Positions 22,171-33,515 of a stretch of 64,000 bases of DNA are shown here, one piece after another. The position numbers and the translations under genes were made by a program. Each line of letters begins with the position of its first letter. The first letter of the stretch is position 1. The notes beneath the pieces are model-generated. The model saw nothing but the letters and a program-made list of their open reading frames with translations. It did no database searches and was not told the origin of the DNA. The DNA is from Toxorhynchites rutilus septentrionalis (taxonomy: Eukaryota; Arthropoda; Insecta; Diptera; Culicidae): NCBI RefSeq assembly GCF_029784135.1, contig NC_073745.1, positions 240,528,191-240,592,190 on the forward strand. The letters run 5' to 3'.

Positions 22171-22346
22171 GATTGAAGTCAGTTGAATGAAGAGGCAGAT
22201 TTGTATTCATTAGTCCCGCCAGTTAGAATAATCACTGAATGGACTAGTTCATAAGTCATCCTCACTCTCAAAGCTAGTAGTGCTTGTCGAAGCGACTGAG
22301 AGGATAGACGATATTCATTTTTCATCTTCGAAGATTTCGGGCCCTG
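22171..22346 (-). mobile_element. hAT-type MITE fragment, related to 10551-11447
   Basis: Read on the minus strand from 22346 it starts CAGGGCCCGAAATCTTCGAA. It then shares with the 10551 element GAGNGNGAGGATGACT, GATGAACTA-like words, GAATACAAATCT and CCTCTTCATTCAAC in order, with a deletion between. Only one end is present. Confidence 0.62.
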
Positions 22347-22461
22347 ACTACTACTAATAATCAATTGAAAGAAACATGGCGGATACCGAAAATCCGACAG
22401 TCGGATATTCGACTGTTTATTTGCGAATACGAAACTGCAAGAATTATATTTTATAGAGAAC

Positions 22462-23826
22462 TAGCTGACCCGGTAAACTTCGTCCCGCCCAAAATTTGTT
22501 TTTTGTTATCAATACCTTCAAACATTCACGTTTTCTTTCATGTGTCCAATCGCAGAACTGTTCATTGATTGATCTTCTAATCGACCCCGTTGAATTTACC
22601 ATTTATTATAAAATTCCTAGTATTTTTAACAAAACTCATCATTATAATATCAGATTATTTTCAGACACAATTCTCGTTCAAGATTTTTCAACCACTTGCA
22701 AATAACATGTTTCTTCGTTACATGGAACAAATGTTTGATACAGAAAATATGATAGAATAAGGACAGCCTAAATCGGACAATTCCTTCCTCGAGTTCTGCT
22801 CTTATCAACACATTCGGCGATAGTTTTTTTGGTATAGATAGAAGAAGATATGGGAGTGCGTTTCATCACATCAAAATCCATTTCCAGTTTCGAACACAGA
22901 TAAATTTCGCTAGCGCAAACATCAAATGGACTAACAACACTTGTCACTATTAACATATGGGAACTTAATTTTCCGAATCTTCCCTTTTTCCTTCAGAGTT
23001 TCCCGAAAATTTTGATTTGTCATGTTTGGTTGAAATATGTGTAATATTTTTATGGGACCCCCTCTCTATTCCAGAGGAGGGAGGGGTGTCATACCATCAT
23101 AGAAACATTTCTCATATCCAAAAACCCTCACATCTCAAATTGTGCTTGATTAGTTCTCGGGTTATGCAGAAATTTGTGTTTCGTTTGTATGGCAGCCCCC
23201 CTTAGAGAGGGGGGAAGAGTGTATTCACCATAGAAACACTTATTGCATCCTAAAACCTCCACATGCCAAATTTGGTTTCGTTTGCTTGATTAATTCTCGA
23301 GTATTTCAGAAATTTGTGTTTCATTTGTATGGCAGGCCCCCCTTAAAGAGGGGGAGGAGTATCTAACCACCGTAAAAACATTTATTGCACCCTAAAACCT
23401 CTACATGCCAAATTTGGTTTCATTTGTTTGATTAATTTTCGAGTAATGTAAAAATTTGTGTTTCATTCGTATGGAAGCCCACCTTAGAGAGGGGGGTGGA
23501 GAGTTTAACCATCATAGAAACATTTATTGCACCCTAAAACCTTCACGTGCCAAATTTGGTTTCATTTGCTTGATTAATTCTCGAGTAATGCAGAAATTTG
23601 TGTACTTGATTAATTCTCGAGTATTGCAGAAATTTGTGTTTCATTTGTATGGCAGCTCCCCCTTAGAGAGGGAGGAGGGGTCTCAAACTATCACGAAAAC
23701 CTTCCCCGGCCCCAAAAACCTCTACACATCAATTTTCATGTTGATCGGTTCAGTAGTTTCCGAGTCCATAAGAATCTGACAGACAGATAGACAGACAGAA
23801 ATCCATGTTTATATATATGAATAGAT
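22462..23826 (+). repeat. Interspersed repeat with internal ~140-bp tandem units
   Basis: The stretch starts CTAGCTGACCCGGTAAACTT and ends ACAGACAGACAGAAATCCAT followed by a TTATATATAT tail. Between 23040 and 23700 about five units repeat. Each has a purine-rich GAGAGGGGGG-type block, a YATAGAAACATTTATTGCA-like stretch, CCTAAAACCT, CAAATTTGGTTTC, TTGATTAATTCTCGAGTA and CAGAAATTTGTGTTTC. The units differ by a few per cent and by small indels. The ends resemble a widespread insect repeat style, but no family name is assigned. Confidence 0.65.
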
Positions 23827-26800
23827 TAACACATTTTTACATAGAAATAATAAAGGATTATTAAACTTTCCGTTTAGACTTAATATCCTTTTATAGAGAA
23901 CGAACGTTTTCTGCAAAGGATATTAAATGGATTTTGTTTTATAAGGATTTTCTACTACAATCATGAGATTATTGTGGATATACTTAAATAATTTTAGTAC
24001 TGGACGAATATAAGTGAAGACTTCTTAGTTTAATATGCAAAGAACATAAAATATGTATTAAAGATCAAAAACTAAGAACATCAGGGATGATAGAGCAAAA
24101 TGTTAGAATGCAAGCATCAATGGGACACACTATTTTCAAACTATATTTTTCAACAAAAGAAAAAGATGCTTCGCGTGGAATCAAGTACCAAAATCTACAA
24201 AGAAGAGATGTAAATGATGTAAAATTGCCATAATAGGTACCCTAGTTCCGTTTTGGAATTTATACCTTGTCCTGACGTCAGAGCAACTCGGCTTCTAATT
24301 CGAGTCATGATTTTCAGCACAGGACTTAGCGGGCTGGAGAGTTGGACCTTATTCTCATATACAGTTCACAGTGAAAACGAAATTAACGGCACGTAATTGA
24401 ACTTTGTTTTGCGAGTTAGATAAACATGGTTTTTCAGGCAGAATGAATACTTTTCAAATAGTGATTATGAATGAAAATTAACTACTCCGTATCGAATCAG
24501 TGTTCATTATGAATGGAAAATTTCTTTTCATGTGGTAAAATAATCTCTTACAACAATTGTACCTAACACATTTCATTTCGTTTTCACCTTAAAGTGTATG
24601 CGGAAATGAAGGCAGTTGTCTTCCAAAGCGTCAATCATCTACGGCTCATTACATAGATAGTGTATGTGTCATATTTCTACCAAAACGACAAAATGAAAAA
24701 AAAAATATTCGAAAATATAACGGACAGGGTGTATTTCGTATGGGTCTCCTTTTCTTTATTTTTAAATTTCTGCAAAACTTAATTTATACAAACGTTTAAC
24801 TAAGTACATGAACACATGTGGTGAGTTGTTTGGCGGAGATCTGTTCAGCACTTCGTTGTGTGTATTTTATTACCAGATGTATGAAAGACGAATAGGAATA
24901 TGGGAGCGTTATTCTATATGTACCAGTTGCTAACAAGGGAAGTTGCATTCACCTAGAAGTATTTGACATTCTCGAAAAATCATACTCAATCACACCAGTT
25001 AAAGAAGTGAATGGAGAATGTATTAGATTGGTTATAGATGAATTATAGAAGGATAACATGATGTGTTTCGCTTTGATGGTCAAGCATATGTATGTCAATA
25101 ATTTGATGTAGCAGACACTTCATTCCATTCTAATTAGTTTTCCATTTCACACCAGAAAAACAGACAAATCAATTGTCTTCTGAAGAAGGAATATTAATAG
25201 GAGTTGGCAATTAAAACTGAACACGGATTATTATTTTAAATCATTTATAGTTGGTATATTTTAATTCGTTTCGTAAATATTTCTAGATTTTTGTCACAAA
25301 ACAGACTATGAGCTCGAATAAAGAAGATGGAAGAAGATTGCATAGAAAAACGTTTGCTACCACATATAGTGTCATAACAGAGACACGCTTCAGCGGTATC
25401 TTAACAACGTGGTCGATTTCATCGAAAAATACCCATTTTCTCACAATTTCGCTTAACACGGTTGTCCCGTTGAGTCCCTGGGAATCGAAATTGATTTTTT
25501 TGTTAGGAGAGCATTGATCACTGGGAGTGATAGTTACCAAGTTAGAAAAAAATATCTCAGATTTTTTATTTTGATTTTTGTAACTCGGCCCAATCGTTGA
25601 CCCACTCTGTTTGATACCTCTAGTTGCCAAACATCAATCTTCAAAGTGAAGAATTATAAAAAAATAGAAATTAGGATCGATTAGGCACGAGAAAAAAAAG
25701 AAAAAAAACGATGCCACTGATGCGTGGAAGATCAATTGTGGAAACAATCCTTGGTAATTATGAAGTCATCTTCCTAGAAGACTCTGCACGATATTCAAGA
25801 AACTGTTTAGAGAAGAGCTATATGCTCTCCATAACAACTTTTACCGACAACGTTAGTGATCGCAGTTATGAATTCATATTGTACCAAGTTGATGGTATCG
25901 GAAATCAGCAAAATCAGCGGAAATGTTTACGTCCGTCTCATAAACACAACAGTATAGCTGAATCTTTCTTTCTTGGGGACTTAGCAGGCTTATCCATGAT
26001 AACCGGGCACTATATATTTTCGGCAAAATATTCGAAATGTTCAACGGAGCGTTCGATGTCCTCGCCTGGGAAATCGAGAGCTAGAACTGAAACACCAACA
26101 CCACTATCACTAAATTCTCTTAGCTTTTTATCGATAGCACTTCCGGAATTGAACGATCCAGATCGAACCATAGGTAGGTGTCAACTTGATGTATTACTAT
26201 TGATTTGATAATTTTTGTGAAGAAAGTTAAACAAATCTGCATATCAATCAACAATTAGTTGCTGTCTCTATTGTGTCAAAAAATCTGAATAAGCATGAAA
26301 AATCAGAAACATTGGCATCACTGCTATAAGGGGGATCCTTTTCGGCTCACTAATATCTTGAGCCCCGTGTAATTCCCTAGGGACAGACACTGAATTTTCC
26401 GCCTTTTTTCGAATCGGTCTTATCGAATCGACAACGGATTTTTCCATCCAAACGAAAATGGAACTTGAAACGACAGCTACAAAGCCAGAAACTGTATTGG
26501 AGAAAAGTCTAGTATTGATCCTCAGGGACCGACGTGGGGAAGTTCATTGTCGGTACCCTAGCTCGGTCGAGCCTCGACGTGTTAAAATCGCCGATTGTTT
26601 GAGGTTTCGTTTTTTCCAGCTAAACCTTACTCCTGACACTGCCGTCACTCTTAAAACCCTACTCTATAAGTTTTTGCTACTTACTACTTCTTCGGGGTTA
26701 TAAACTTAACGATGCCGATGACGGTGATAGTACCATACTCTAATACCCTTAGCATTAACATGTACTTTTGTTACATGTTACTCGCTGTCGCTGTCGACAT

Positions 26801-27053
26801 TGAAAAACTAAAAACACAAAACCAAAAATTTCGGTTTTTTCTTTAGGCAATTTCGACCGTTCTCGTAATTCCCGATGAAAATGACCAATGCACTCCAACA
26901 TTTCCTCTTCCATCGCAAATATTTAATCAATTGATTTGATAAAACCTTTTCAATGGCCATTTCGACTAGACTGTTCCTTTCAACGGCGAGAGGAAATATC
27001 AGTGCAATGAGTCAGTGTGTTCCCAACGTTACCCAGAGATGGTCCTTTGACAA
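23827..27053. other. Long non-coding region with unrecognised ORFs
   Basis: Two ORFs are long for this composition: 25283-25630 (minus, 115 codons) and 25711-26208 (plus, 165 codons). Neither shows a domain I can name, and the plus-strand ORF has a good ATG but no recognisable start context. A GC-richer patch lies at 26300-26700. No gene can be supported from sequence alone. Confidence 0.35.
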
Positions 27054-28452
27054 CCCACATTCCGTTTTGCCTGCCAAGATCGGGTCGATGAAATGTCAAC
27101 AATCGACCTCAAATGCTGCCACCTTGCAATCGAGTTATCGACCTTTCATATGCATTCATCGAACATGTGCAAGGCGTCGACCTGCTTGCAGCGCTGCTTC
27201 CAGCACTGCTTGCTGTTTGTTTGTATTGGTTTGTTATTGAAAATGGAAAGGAAACACATTGATCGATTTTAATCATTTTATTGAAAAAAAATAATAAAAA
27301 TCTATGTATAATAGAAATAAGGTATATAATGGAATCGGTGCATCCGGGTTGTCTGGATTGACGATTCAAACCCGACTGAGTACATTGATGAATACCTCCT
27401 TGCCCTTGATGACACAGATATGTGGCTGAGGAGGATTCTTCAATGTGCGTGAAGCACGGGATCTCCGATGGGGAAAATTGCTCGAAATACTATCGATGGC
27501 CAGGTCCTGCTGCTGTTACTGTTGATGCTGTTCCCCGGAATAGCACCCTGGACTTAAAGGATACTGCTGCGGGAAAGCTGATGCTGTTGGCTGGCGTGAC
27601 AGAAGTGGAAATAAGCAATGTGGTGATGAGGGAAATCATCTTTCTTACTCGCCGATTGATTGAGTCGGATGTATTCATAGCTGAAACAAAATAAAATGAT
27701 TAGTAAGTGAAAAGCAGAAATGAATTCCCTACTCACCAGTTGTATGATCCGGATAAAAATGCGAACATTAAAATATCATGCGATTACGTTCGCTTACCTC
27801 GCCTATTTTCATTCTACTATACAACGGAATCAGTGCATTCGGGTTCCTCCGGTGGTAATTCAGCTGAGCAAGTTGATAAATACCTCCTTGTCGTTGAGTT
27901 TTCGTGTCTGAAGAGGATTTTTGAATGTGCGCGAAGCACGGAACCTCTAATGGGGAAAGTTCTTCGCAATACCATACCATGGTCAAATTCTGCTGCTGCT
28001 GCTGTTGATGCTGTCACCCGGCATTGCCAACAGGGGTTGGAGGTTACTGCTGCAGGAAAACGGATGTTGTTGGCTGCTGTGATAGAAGTGGAAATCCGCA
28101 CTGTGGTGATGGGAGAAATCATCTTTCTCACTTACCGATTGATGGAAGCAAACGAGTCGAATGTATTCATAGCTGATAAGACAAGATAAAATAATTAATA
28201 ATTAAAAAGCCGAAATATATTTCATACTCACCAGTTGTATGATCCATTTGTTTTTGTTTGAGATGACAGTTTAGCGGAGTGGAAAAAAGAACCACCAGTG
28301 ATGCCATTTGGTTTGTTTAATTATTCAGTATTTTCGACTAACGAACTATCCGCGTTGAAGATATTGGGGAATAGGCATGACAGTATGGATTTGCAGAAGG
28401 AATCAATACACTTTTAAAATGAAAATTATGAATGAACATGATTTTTCCTTAA
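27054..28452 (-). repeat. Foldback structure, left arm (1.4 kb)
   Basis: This arm is the reverse complement of 28862-30229 with a few per cent mismatches and small indels. The outer end (CCNATTCCGTTTTGCCTGCC) and the inner end (TGAACATGATTTTTCCTTAA) are both matched. The arm contains two diverged copies of one module, at about 27400-27740 and 27830-28240. Against the right arm it retains 39 extra bases around 28010-28055 and an extra short tract near 27508-27524. Confidence 0.9.
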
Positions 28453-28861
28453 ACAAATTTTTTCGTCGATTGGATTGTGGGAACCCACAATCCAATCGAC
28501 GAAAAAAACATCGACCTAACAACGACCGTAACGCTGTTACCTATTCACGATGATGACGATTAGGTATCGACATCTAGATACGGCATTAGTTTGTATGAGG
28601 TAAACTATTCTCTATCATACTAGTCGGCCCGAATCAGTTTATATTTGCTAAAATTTGTATGAAATTTTTTTCTTGGCATAATTTTTTCTACTTAAAGTAC
28701 GTTGTCATGACTCTAATTTGAATTATTTTCTATAGACGTTCAGATATTCTCAAAAAAACTTGTCATTATAATATAAAATTATCTCAAAACATATTTTTTA
28801 TGACGTTTTTTCACCACTTGCAGGCAATGGTGATTTTCACTTACATAGAGTACTAATTTGA
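28453..28861. other. Foldback spacer
   Basis: Single-copy 409-bp centre between the two arms. It contains a near-perfect palindrome at 28458-28507 and otherwise AT-rich sequence with no ORF of note. Confidence 0.8.
28458..28507. repeat. Perfect 24-bp palindrome with 2-base loop
   Basis: The left half TTTTTTCGTCGATTGGATTG plus TGGG (28458-28481) is exactly mirrored by CCCA plus CAATCCAATCGACGAAAAAA (28484-28507). Only AA separates them. It would form a 24-bp hairpin stem in DNA or RNA. Confidence 0.95.
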
Positions 28862-30229
28862 TTAAGGAAAAATCATGTTCATTCATAATTTTCATTTCAA
28901 AAGTGTATTCATTCCTTCTGCAAATCCATACTGTCATGCCTATTCCCCAATATCGTCAACGCGGATAGTTCGTTAGTCGAAAATACTGAATAATTAAACA
29001 AACCAAATGGAATCACTGGTGGTTCTTTTTTCCACTCCGCTAAACTGTCATCTCAAACAAAAACAAATGGATCATACAACTGGTGAGTATGAAATATATT
29101 TCGGCTTTTTAGTTATTAATTATTTTATCTTGTCTTATCAGCTATGAATACATTCGACTCATTTGCTTCCATCAATCGGTAAGTGAGAAAGATGATTTCT
29201 CCCATCACCACAGTGCGGATTTCCACTTCTATCACAGCGTCCAACAACATCCGTTTTCCTGCAGCATCAACAGCAGCAGCAGCAGAATTTGACCATGGTA
29301 TGGTATTGCGAAGAACTTTCCCCATTAGAGGTTCCGTGCTTCGCGCACATTCAAAAATCCTCTTCAGACACGAAAACTCAACGACAAGGAGGTATTTATC
29401 AACTTGCTCAGCTGAATTACCACCCCGGAGGAACCCGAATGCACTGATTCCGTTGTATAGAAGAATGAAAACAGGCGAGGTAAGCGAACGTAATCGCATG
29501 ATATTTTAATGTTCGCATTTTTATCCGGATCATACAACTGGTGAGTAGGAAATTCATTTCTGCTTTTCACTTACTAATCATTTTATTTTGTTTCAGCTAT
29601 GAATACATCCGACTCAATCAATCGGCGAGTGAGAAAGATGATTTCCCTCATCACCACATTGCTTATTTCCACTTCTGTCACACCTGCCAACAGTATCAGC
29701 TTTCCCGCAGCAGTATCCTTTAAGACCAGGGTGCTATTCCGGGGAACAGTATCAGGACCTGGCCATCGATAGTATTTCGAGCAATTTTTCCCATCGGAGA
29801 TCCCGTGCTTCACGCACATTGCAGAATCCTCCACATATCTGTGTCATCAAGGGCAAGGAGGTATTCATCAATGTACTCAGTCGGATTTGAATCGTCAATC
29901 CAGACAACCCGGATGCACCGATTCCATTATATACATTATTATTTTTATTATACATGGATTTTTATTATTTTTTTCAATAAAATGATTAAAATCGATCAAT
30001 GTATTTCCTTTTCATTTTCAATAACAAACCAATACAAACAAGCAGCAAGCAGTGCTGGAAGCAGCGCTGCAAGCAGGTCGACGCCTTGCACATGTTGGCG
30101 AAAAAGTGGCGTCAAGTTGTTCGATGAATGCATATGAAAGGTCGATAACTCGATTGCAAGGTGGCAGCATTTGAGGTCGATTGTTGACATTTCATCGACC
30201 CGATCTTGGCAGGCAAAACGGAATATGGG
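28862..30229 (+). repeat. Foldback structure, right arm (1.4 kb)
   Basis: Inverse copy of 27054-28452. In this orientation the two internal modules read as gene-like sequence: GGATCATACAACTG, then a GTGAGT donor, then a pyrimidine-rich tract ending in CAG, then CTATGAATACAT. This occurs at 29070-29150 and again at 29528-29605. The arm lacks the 39 bases present in the left arm near 28010-28055. Confidence 0.9.
29070..29960 (+). pseudogene. Two tandem degenerate gene-like modules inside the foldback arm
   Basis: Each module has an exon end, a short intron (about 58-65 bp, GTGAGTA to a CAG acceptor) and a following exon starting CTATGAATACATYCGACTC. The downstream exons align to each other through TTTCCNTCATCACCAC, CCGTGCTTC and AAGGAGGTATT. 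Neither is open: stops and frameshifts occur, and pieces such as KEVFINLL and KGKEVFINVLS appear in another frame. KEVFIN is reminiscent of the PIH1 domain, but the match is a few residues only. The family is not assigned. Mirror copies lie at about 27350-28240 on the minus strand. Confidence 0.4.
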
Positions 30230-30701
30230 AATCTTTTAACAACACACCTCTGTGGCTCAGAAACAATTCTTAGCGATCAGTTGAAGTTGCGAAAAACGAG
30301 TAAGAAGATTAAACAGCTCTAATAATGTCACACACTGCAGATTCTCAGCGAAATCGTTATGTTCTCATAAACCCAATGAGTTGTCTACTAATCGTATGGA
30401 CACGGCTTTTTTGTTTTCGTTTTCACAACAAAAACTGAACTCCTTGATTTGCTCCTGACATGGTTGGTGCGGTCGAGAGCCTGCGTACGGGACTTCATGA
30501 AATTTAAAACTCTGATTTTCCAGTTATTGAACGATGTCGATAGCCGTGATCGTTACGTAACAAAATTCCATTTTCATTCCGGGATAATTCACTCGCCTCT
30601 AACCTCGATTCTGAGACCGAAAGAGATGTGTTTCCTGAGCCAAGATGATAAAGCACGTGTTGTAATGAGCAGTAAACACCGCACCGCACCGTAGGCACCG
30701 C
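30230..30701. other. Non-coding spacer
   Basis: No recognisable gene; small ORFs at 30449-30694 and 30504-30698 overlap on opposite strands and show no domain. Confidence 0.4.
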
Positions 30702-31010
30702 TTAAGGGGGTATTCTAGTGTAGAGGTACGAATTTCTGATGTTTTTTGAGCTCCGAAAAAATAAAACATAGAATATTTGTACTATCTATTATATTATTAT
30801 TTGCTTATCTATCTTTTAACAATAAAACAAAAATTGAACGGAAAAAATATTCATGATTAGAACAGTTAAAAGCTAAAATAACTCGGTAAATAATGGGATT
30901 TTCGAAAACGTTATTCATAGGGTACACTTCTGAATGCCTAAACGTCAGAAATATGAAGAAAAAAAATTTTGATTTTTTTTTTTAATTTCTAGACTAGAAT
31001 ACTGCCTTAA
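30702..31010 (+). mobile_element. TTAA-flanked MITE, 309 bp
   Basis: The left end TTAAGGGGGTATTCTAGTGT and the right end, read inversely, TTAAGGCAGTATTCTAGTCT form terminal inverted repeats of about 23 bp with TTAA at both extremities. TTAA targets are typical of piggyBac-like elements. Related copies in opposite orientation lie at 43010-43405 and 44590-44985, sharing the internal words ATCTTTTAACAATAAAAC and AACAAAAATTGAAC inversely. Confidence 0.82.
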
Positions 31011-31341
31011 TGCATCTTGAATATCGCGTTCATCTACCGAATCATGATATGGCTGGAAAACATAAGCTTATTTCGCTTGTTATCGCAGGATGCAAAATAG
31101 CCATAATTAATATGGTTCGAGAACCAGAGGAGAACCCTCGTTTTAAAAAGGTCCTAGATATTTACGATCTATCATTTTAATCAATTGAACCTCCAGCACG
31201 CAGTGCATTCAACTGTGTTGAAAGTCGGATTGTCCCTCTTTCCCGGTAGGTTAAATACTTCTTCGTGATCATAAGGGATCTCACTTGGATGAAAAACTCA
31301 AAACAAGGTCCCCGGAATTGGAATAAAAAAACATTTTTAGT
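31011..31341. other. Non-coding spacer, ending in SINE target site
   Basis: Unrecognised sequence. Its last 17 bases (31325-31341, AAAAAAACATTTTTAGT) are the left target-site duplication of the SINE. Confidence 0.5.
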
Positions 31342-31482
31342 GGAGGCGATCTGGCGTAGTGGTAACATCCATACCTCTCACGCAGAGATCACGAGTTCAA
31401 TTCTCACTCTCGAAATTCTTCCAAAAATGGAAGTAAAAGTGACGAACCAGCCGAAATGTGTTGAAAGTCACTATAATAGAGA
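31342..31482 (+). mobile_element. tRNA-derived SINE with target-site duplications
   Basis: The 5' part has an RNA polymerase III A box (TGGCGTAGTGG, about 31352) and B box (GAGTTCAATTCTC, about 31392) in tRNA spacing. A tRNA-unrelated tail follows (CCGAAATGTGTTGAAAGTCA). The same 17 bases AAAAAAACATTTTTAGT flank it at 31325-31341 and 31483-31499, which shows LINE-mediated insertion. It is not a functional tRNA: the arms do not fold cleanly and the anticodon loop is not intact. Confidence 0.85.
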
Positions 31483-31499
31483 AAAAAAACATTTTTAGT

Positions 31500-32063
31500 A
31501 TGCAGGAGAATCGTTGGCTGATTTGTGGAATAACCTAGCGATCGATTGATATCCGTTCAAAGTAGAGCATATTAAGTCCGCGGAATTAGTACGATATTAA
31601 GCCGAGTGGTTTGCTTGTCACGTAAGGACATCCCAAGACCTTTTGCAAGCAGTGAAATGTAACGACAAGAACTGCTGTATTAAACGAAGGAGTAGTTACT
31701 TTTGTGTAGATCAACATCAATTTATACCAGTCCATGCTCTTATCAGTTAAACGCCAGATGGTTTGAAAGCATCAATCCCAACGATGTGAGCATTAATTTT
31801 CCTTCTCGGTTTGTTCAAGATTCTATGAACTTGACGAGAATTCTTCCGAAGTCACTACTTGCATGTAAAGAACTTCCGTCTGAACATTTGATTCCGACTT
31901 GTGCAGATATCTGATTTTGTTACGATGATGTTCTCATTACTTAAAAAAAGCTAAAAAATTTTCTAACGACTTTAAATTCGTGTACAGAGTAGCGTTACGT
32001 AACATAAGGGGGTGCGAGGTTCGTCTTGCGTTACTTTTTGTTACATAGGGTGGGGGGGTATCC
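31500..32063. other. Non-coding spacer
   Basis: No gene is seen. At 31989-32052 a CGTTACGTAACATAAGGGGG block and GTTACTTTTTGTTACATAGG followed by a G run resemble short inverted-repeat ends common in insect repeats. Confidence 0.35.
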
Positions 32064-32480
32064 ATTGCTTGAAATCTATATTCAGTGCTTTAGTTTGCCC
32101 TAAATTGGAATATTGTTCAACGATTTTGGATCCATATTACAAAATCAGACAATGGAACAGCTATCATCAGCTGCCAAGTTATGAGAGCCGATGTCAACTA
32201 ATTAGTCTTGACACGTTACACGTACGGAAAGATCTCATCCGCGCCTTCTTGGTATTTGCCGACTAGAACTGAATGCCCAATGATTCTAGAAAACATCTAT
32301 TTCAAAATTCAATCTCGAGCTCTACGGAATCACACCTTGTATCGAGTTCCTCTCCCCTGTTCTAGCTATGGATACAATTCAGCTGTTGAAGAATCGGCAG
32401 GATCGGTAAAGATTCATTGTACTGATCAAACATTTTCATTAATATTATGGATACGCCTGTTGATACACCAACCGAATAAA
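32064..32480 (+). pseudogene. Jockey/R1-like LINE reverse transcriptase, 3' remnant
   Basis: Fragments in sequence order are SIFSALVCPKLEYCSTILDP, then QLPSYESRCQLISLDTLHVR and a stretch with LRNHTLYRVP. This is the region downstream of the RT catalytic core in jockey-type elements (typically LEYCSxIWxP ... LPSYExRCxLxxLxTLxxRR). A deletion removes the residues between DP and LPSYE, and stops interrupt the frame. A short TAAATAAATAA tail follows at 32477. Confidence 0.72.
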
Positions 32481-33330
32481 TAAATAAGTTTTTGCCATAT
32501 CAACGGTTAGAAATACACAGTGTGTCATTATTTCGTTTTGTTTTTATTGCTTTAAACACACTGGTAAACAGAAGGTTGTTCTGCATGTTCAAATTGAGTT
32601 AAAACAAGAATCGTACAATATACATAAAATTTAGATTTTTATAATATTCTCGCGAGTATTGCATTTCTCCGAAACTTCTCGAGCGATCCCAGAGTCCCTC
32701 CAGAGGCCGATCCGGTTCGATTAATATACGCACCTATACTAATTGTCTCCCTGATAGAGTTTCGTTGACCTGCCTACCGGATTCGTGGATCTTATTGTTG
32801 ACTGTGTCGCGCTGGAAGGGACCGAGAAGTTTTCGACTCGCAATTTAAAACATACAAATTACACAGTTTACAGTGATAACATAATAACACTACAATCCAG
32901 CGATGGCTCTTCATCGCGCTAGTACAAAATAATATCTCGGAAATTGTAAAAAATAAACGCTCTTCCGTAGAATCGCTGCTTCGTCGTTTGTCTTAAATTA
33001 TGAAACTCTTTCGTTTGTTTTATTGTTTCGCTCTTGCTGCGAGAGGTTATGTTCTCTTGTTTACCTTGAAATCTCTTTCCGTATCACAGTTACAGGAAAC
33101 AAATCATAGTCGTACTTTGTTGCACAGTTTTGTGTGTTTCATTTTCGAAAATAATTTCTGCTGTTGGTGGCTAATATTTATATACAACTTTAAGCCATGT
33201 ATATTTTTCGCTATTCTCGTTCTAACGGCTAACAATAGTTTTGGATTTTGCCGCACCTAAATGTACATCTCTCATCTACGTATTAAAAAATAGTAATCTT
33301 GAGCTAGTTTTGTCAGGAATTATCAAGTTT
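32481..33330 (-). other. sls 3' UTR and downstream flank
   Basis: Directly downstream of the sls stop on the minus strand. A consensus AATAAA lies at 33023-33018, about 310 bases after the stop, and would give a short 3' UTR. Further AATAAA words occur near 32545. No other gene is seen here. Confidence 0.4.
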
Positions 33331-33515
33331 TCATTTGAACAGATTTCTGGCGTTCAACCACAGCTTGAAGAAGTACTCGCTTCTTCTGAGCAGCTTATGT
33401 CGGGCGTAGCTGTGGATGTCCGCCGTCATGTTATGTTCCCTCAGCCAGGACGAAGTGTTCGTACCGGTCGGCTCGGAGAAGTCGCGCGTCGTTTCGTCGT
33501 GAGTGTCCTCCGGTG
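33331..33515 (-). CDS. sls: sls terminal exon: C-terminal tail
   Basis: 61 codons including the stop (TGA at 33333-33331). It reads PEDTHDETTRDFSEPTGTNT, then SSWLREHNMTADIHSYARHK and a basic/aromatic end LLRRSEYFFKLWLNARNLFK. There is no further Ig or Fn3, so the protein ends in a short unique tail. The 57-bp intron before it (33516-33572) is free of stops in frame. Confidence 0.88.

Noticed and set aside
25711..26208. Plus-strand ORF of 165 codons as a gene
   Set aside because: It is the longest unexplained ORF, but its translation shows no motif and no splice context. Kept only as an unrecognised ORF in the region note.
31342..31420. Functional tRNA gene
   Set aside because: A and B boxes are present, but the arms do not pair properly and the body plus tail is flanked by 17-bp duplications, which identifies a SINE.
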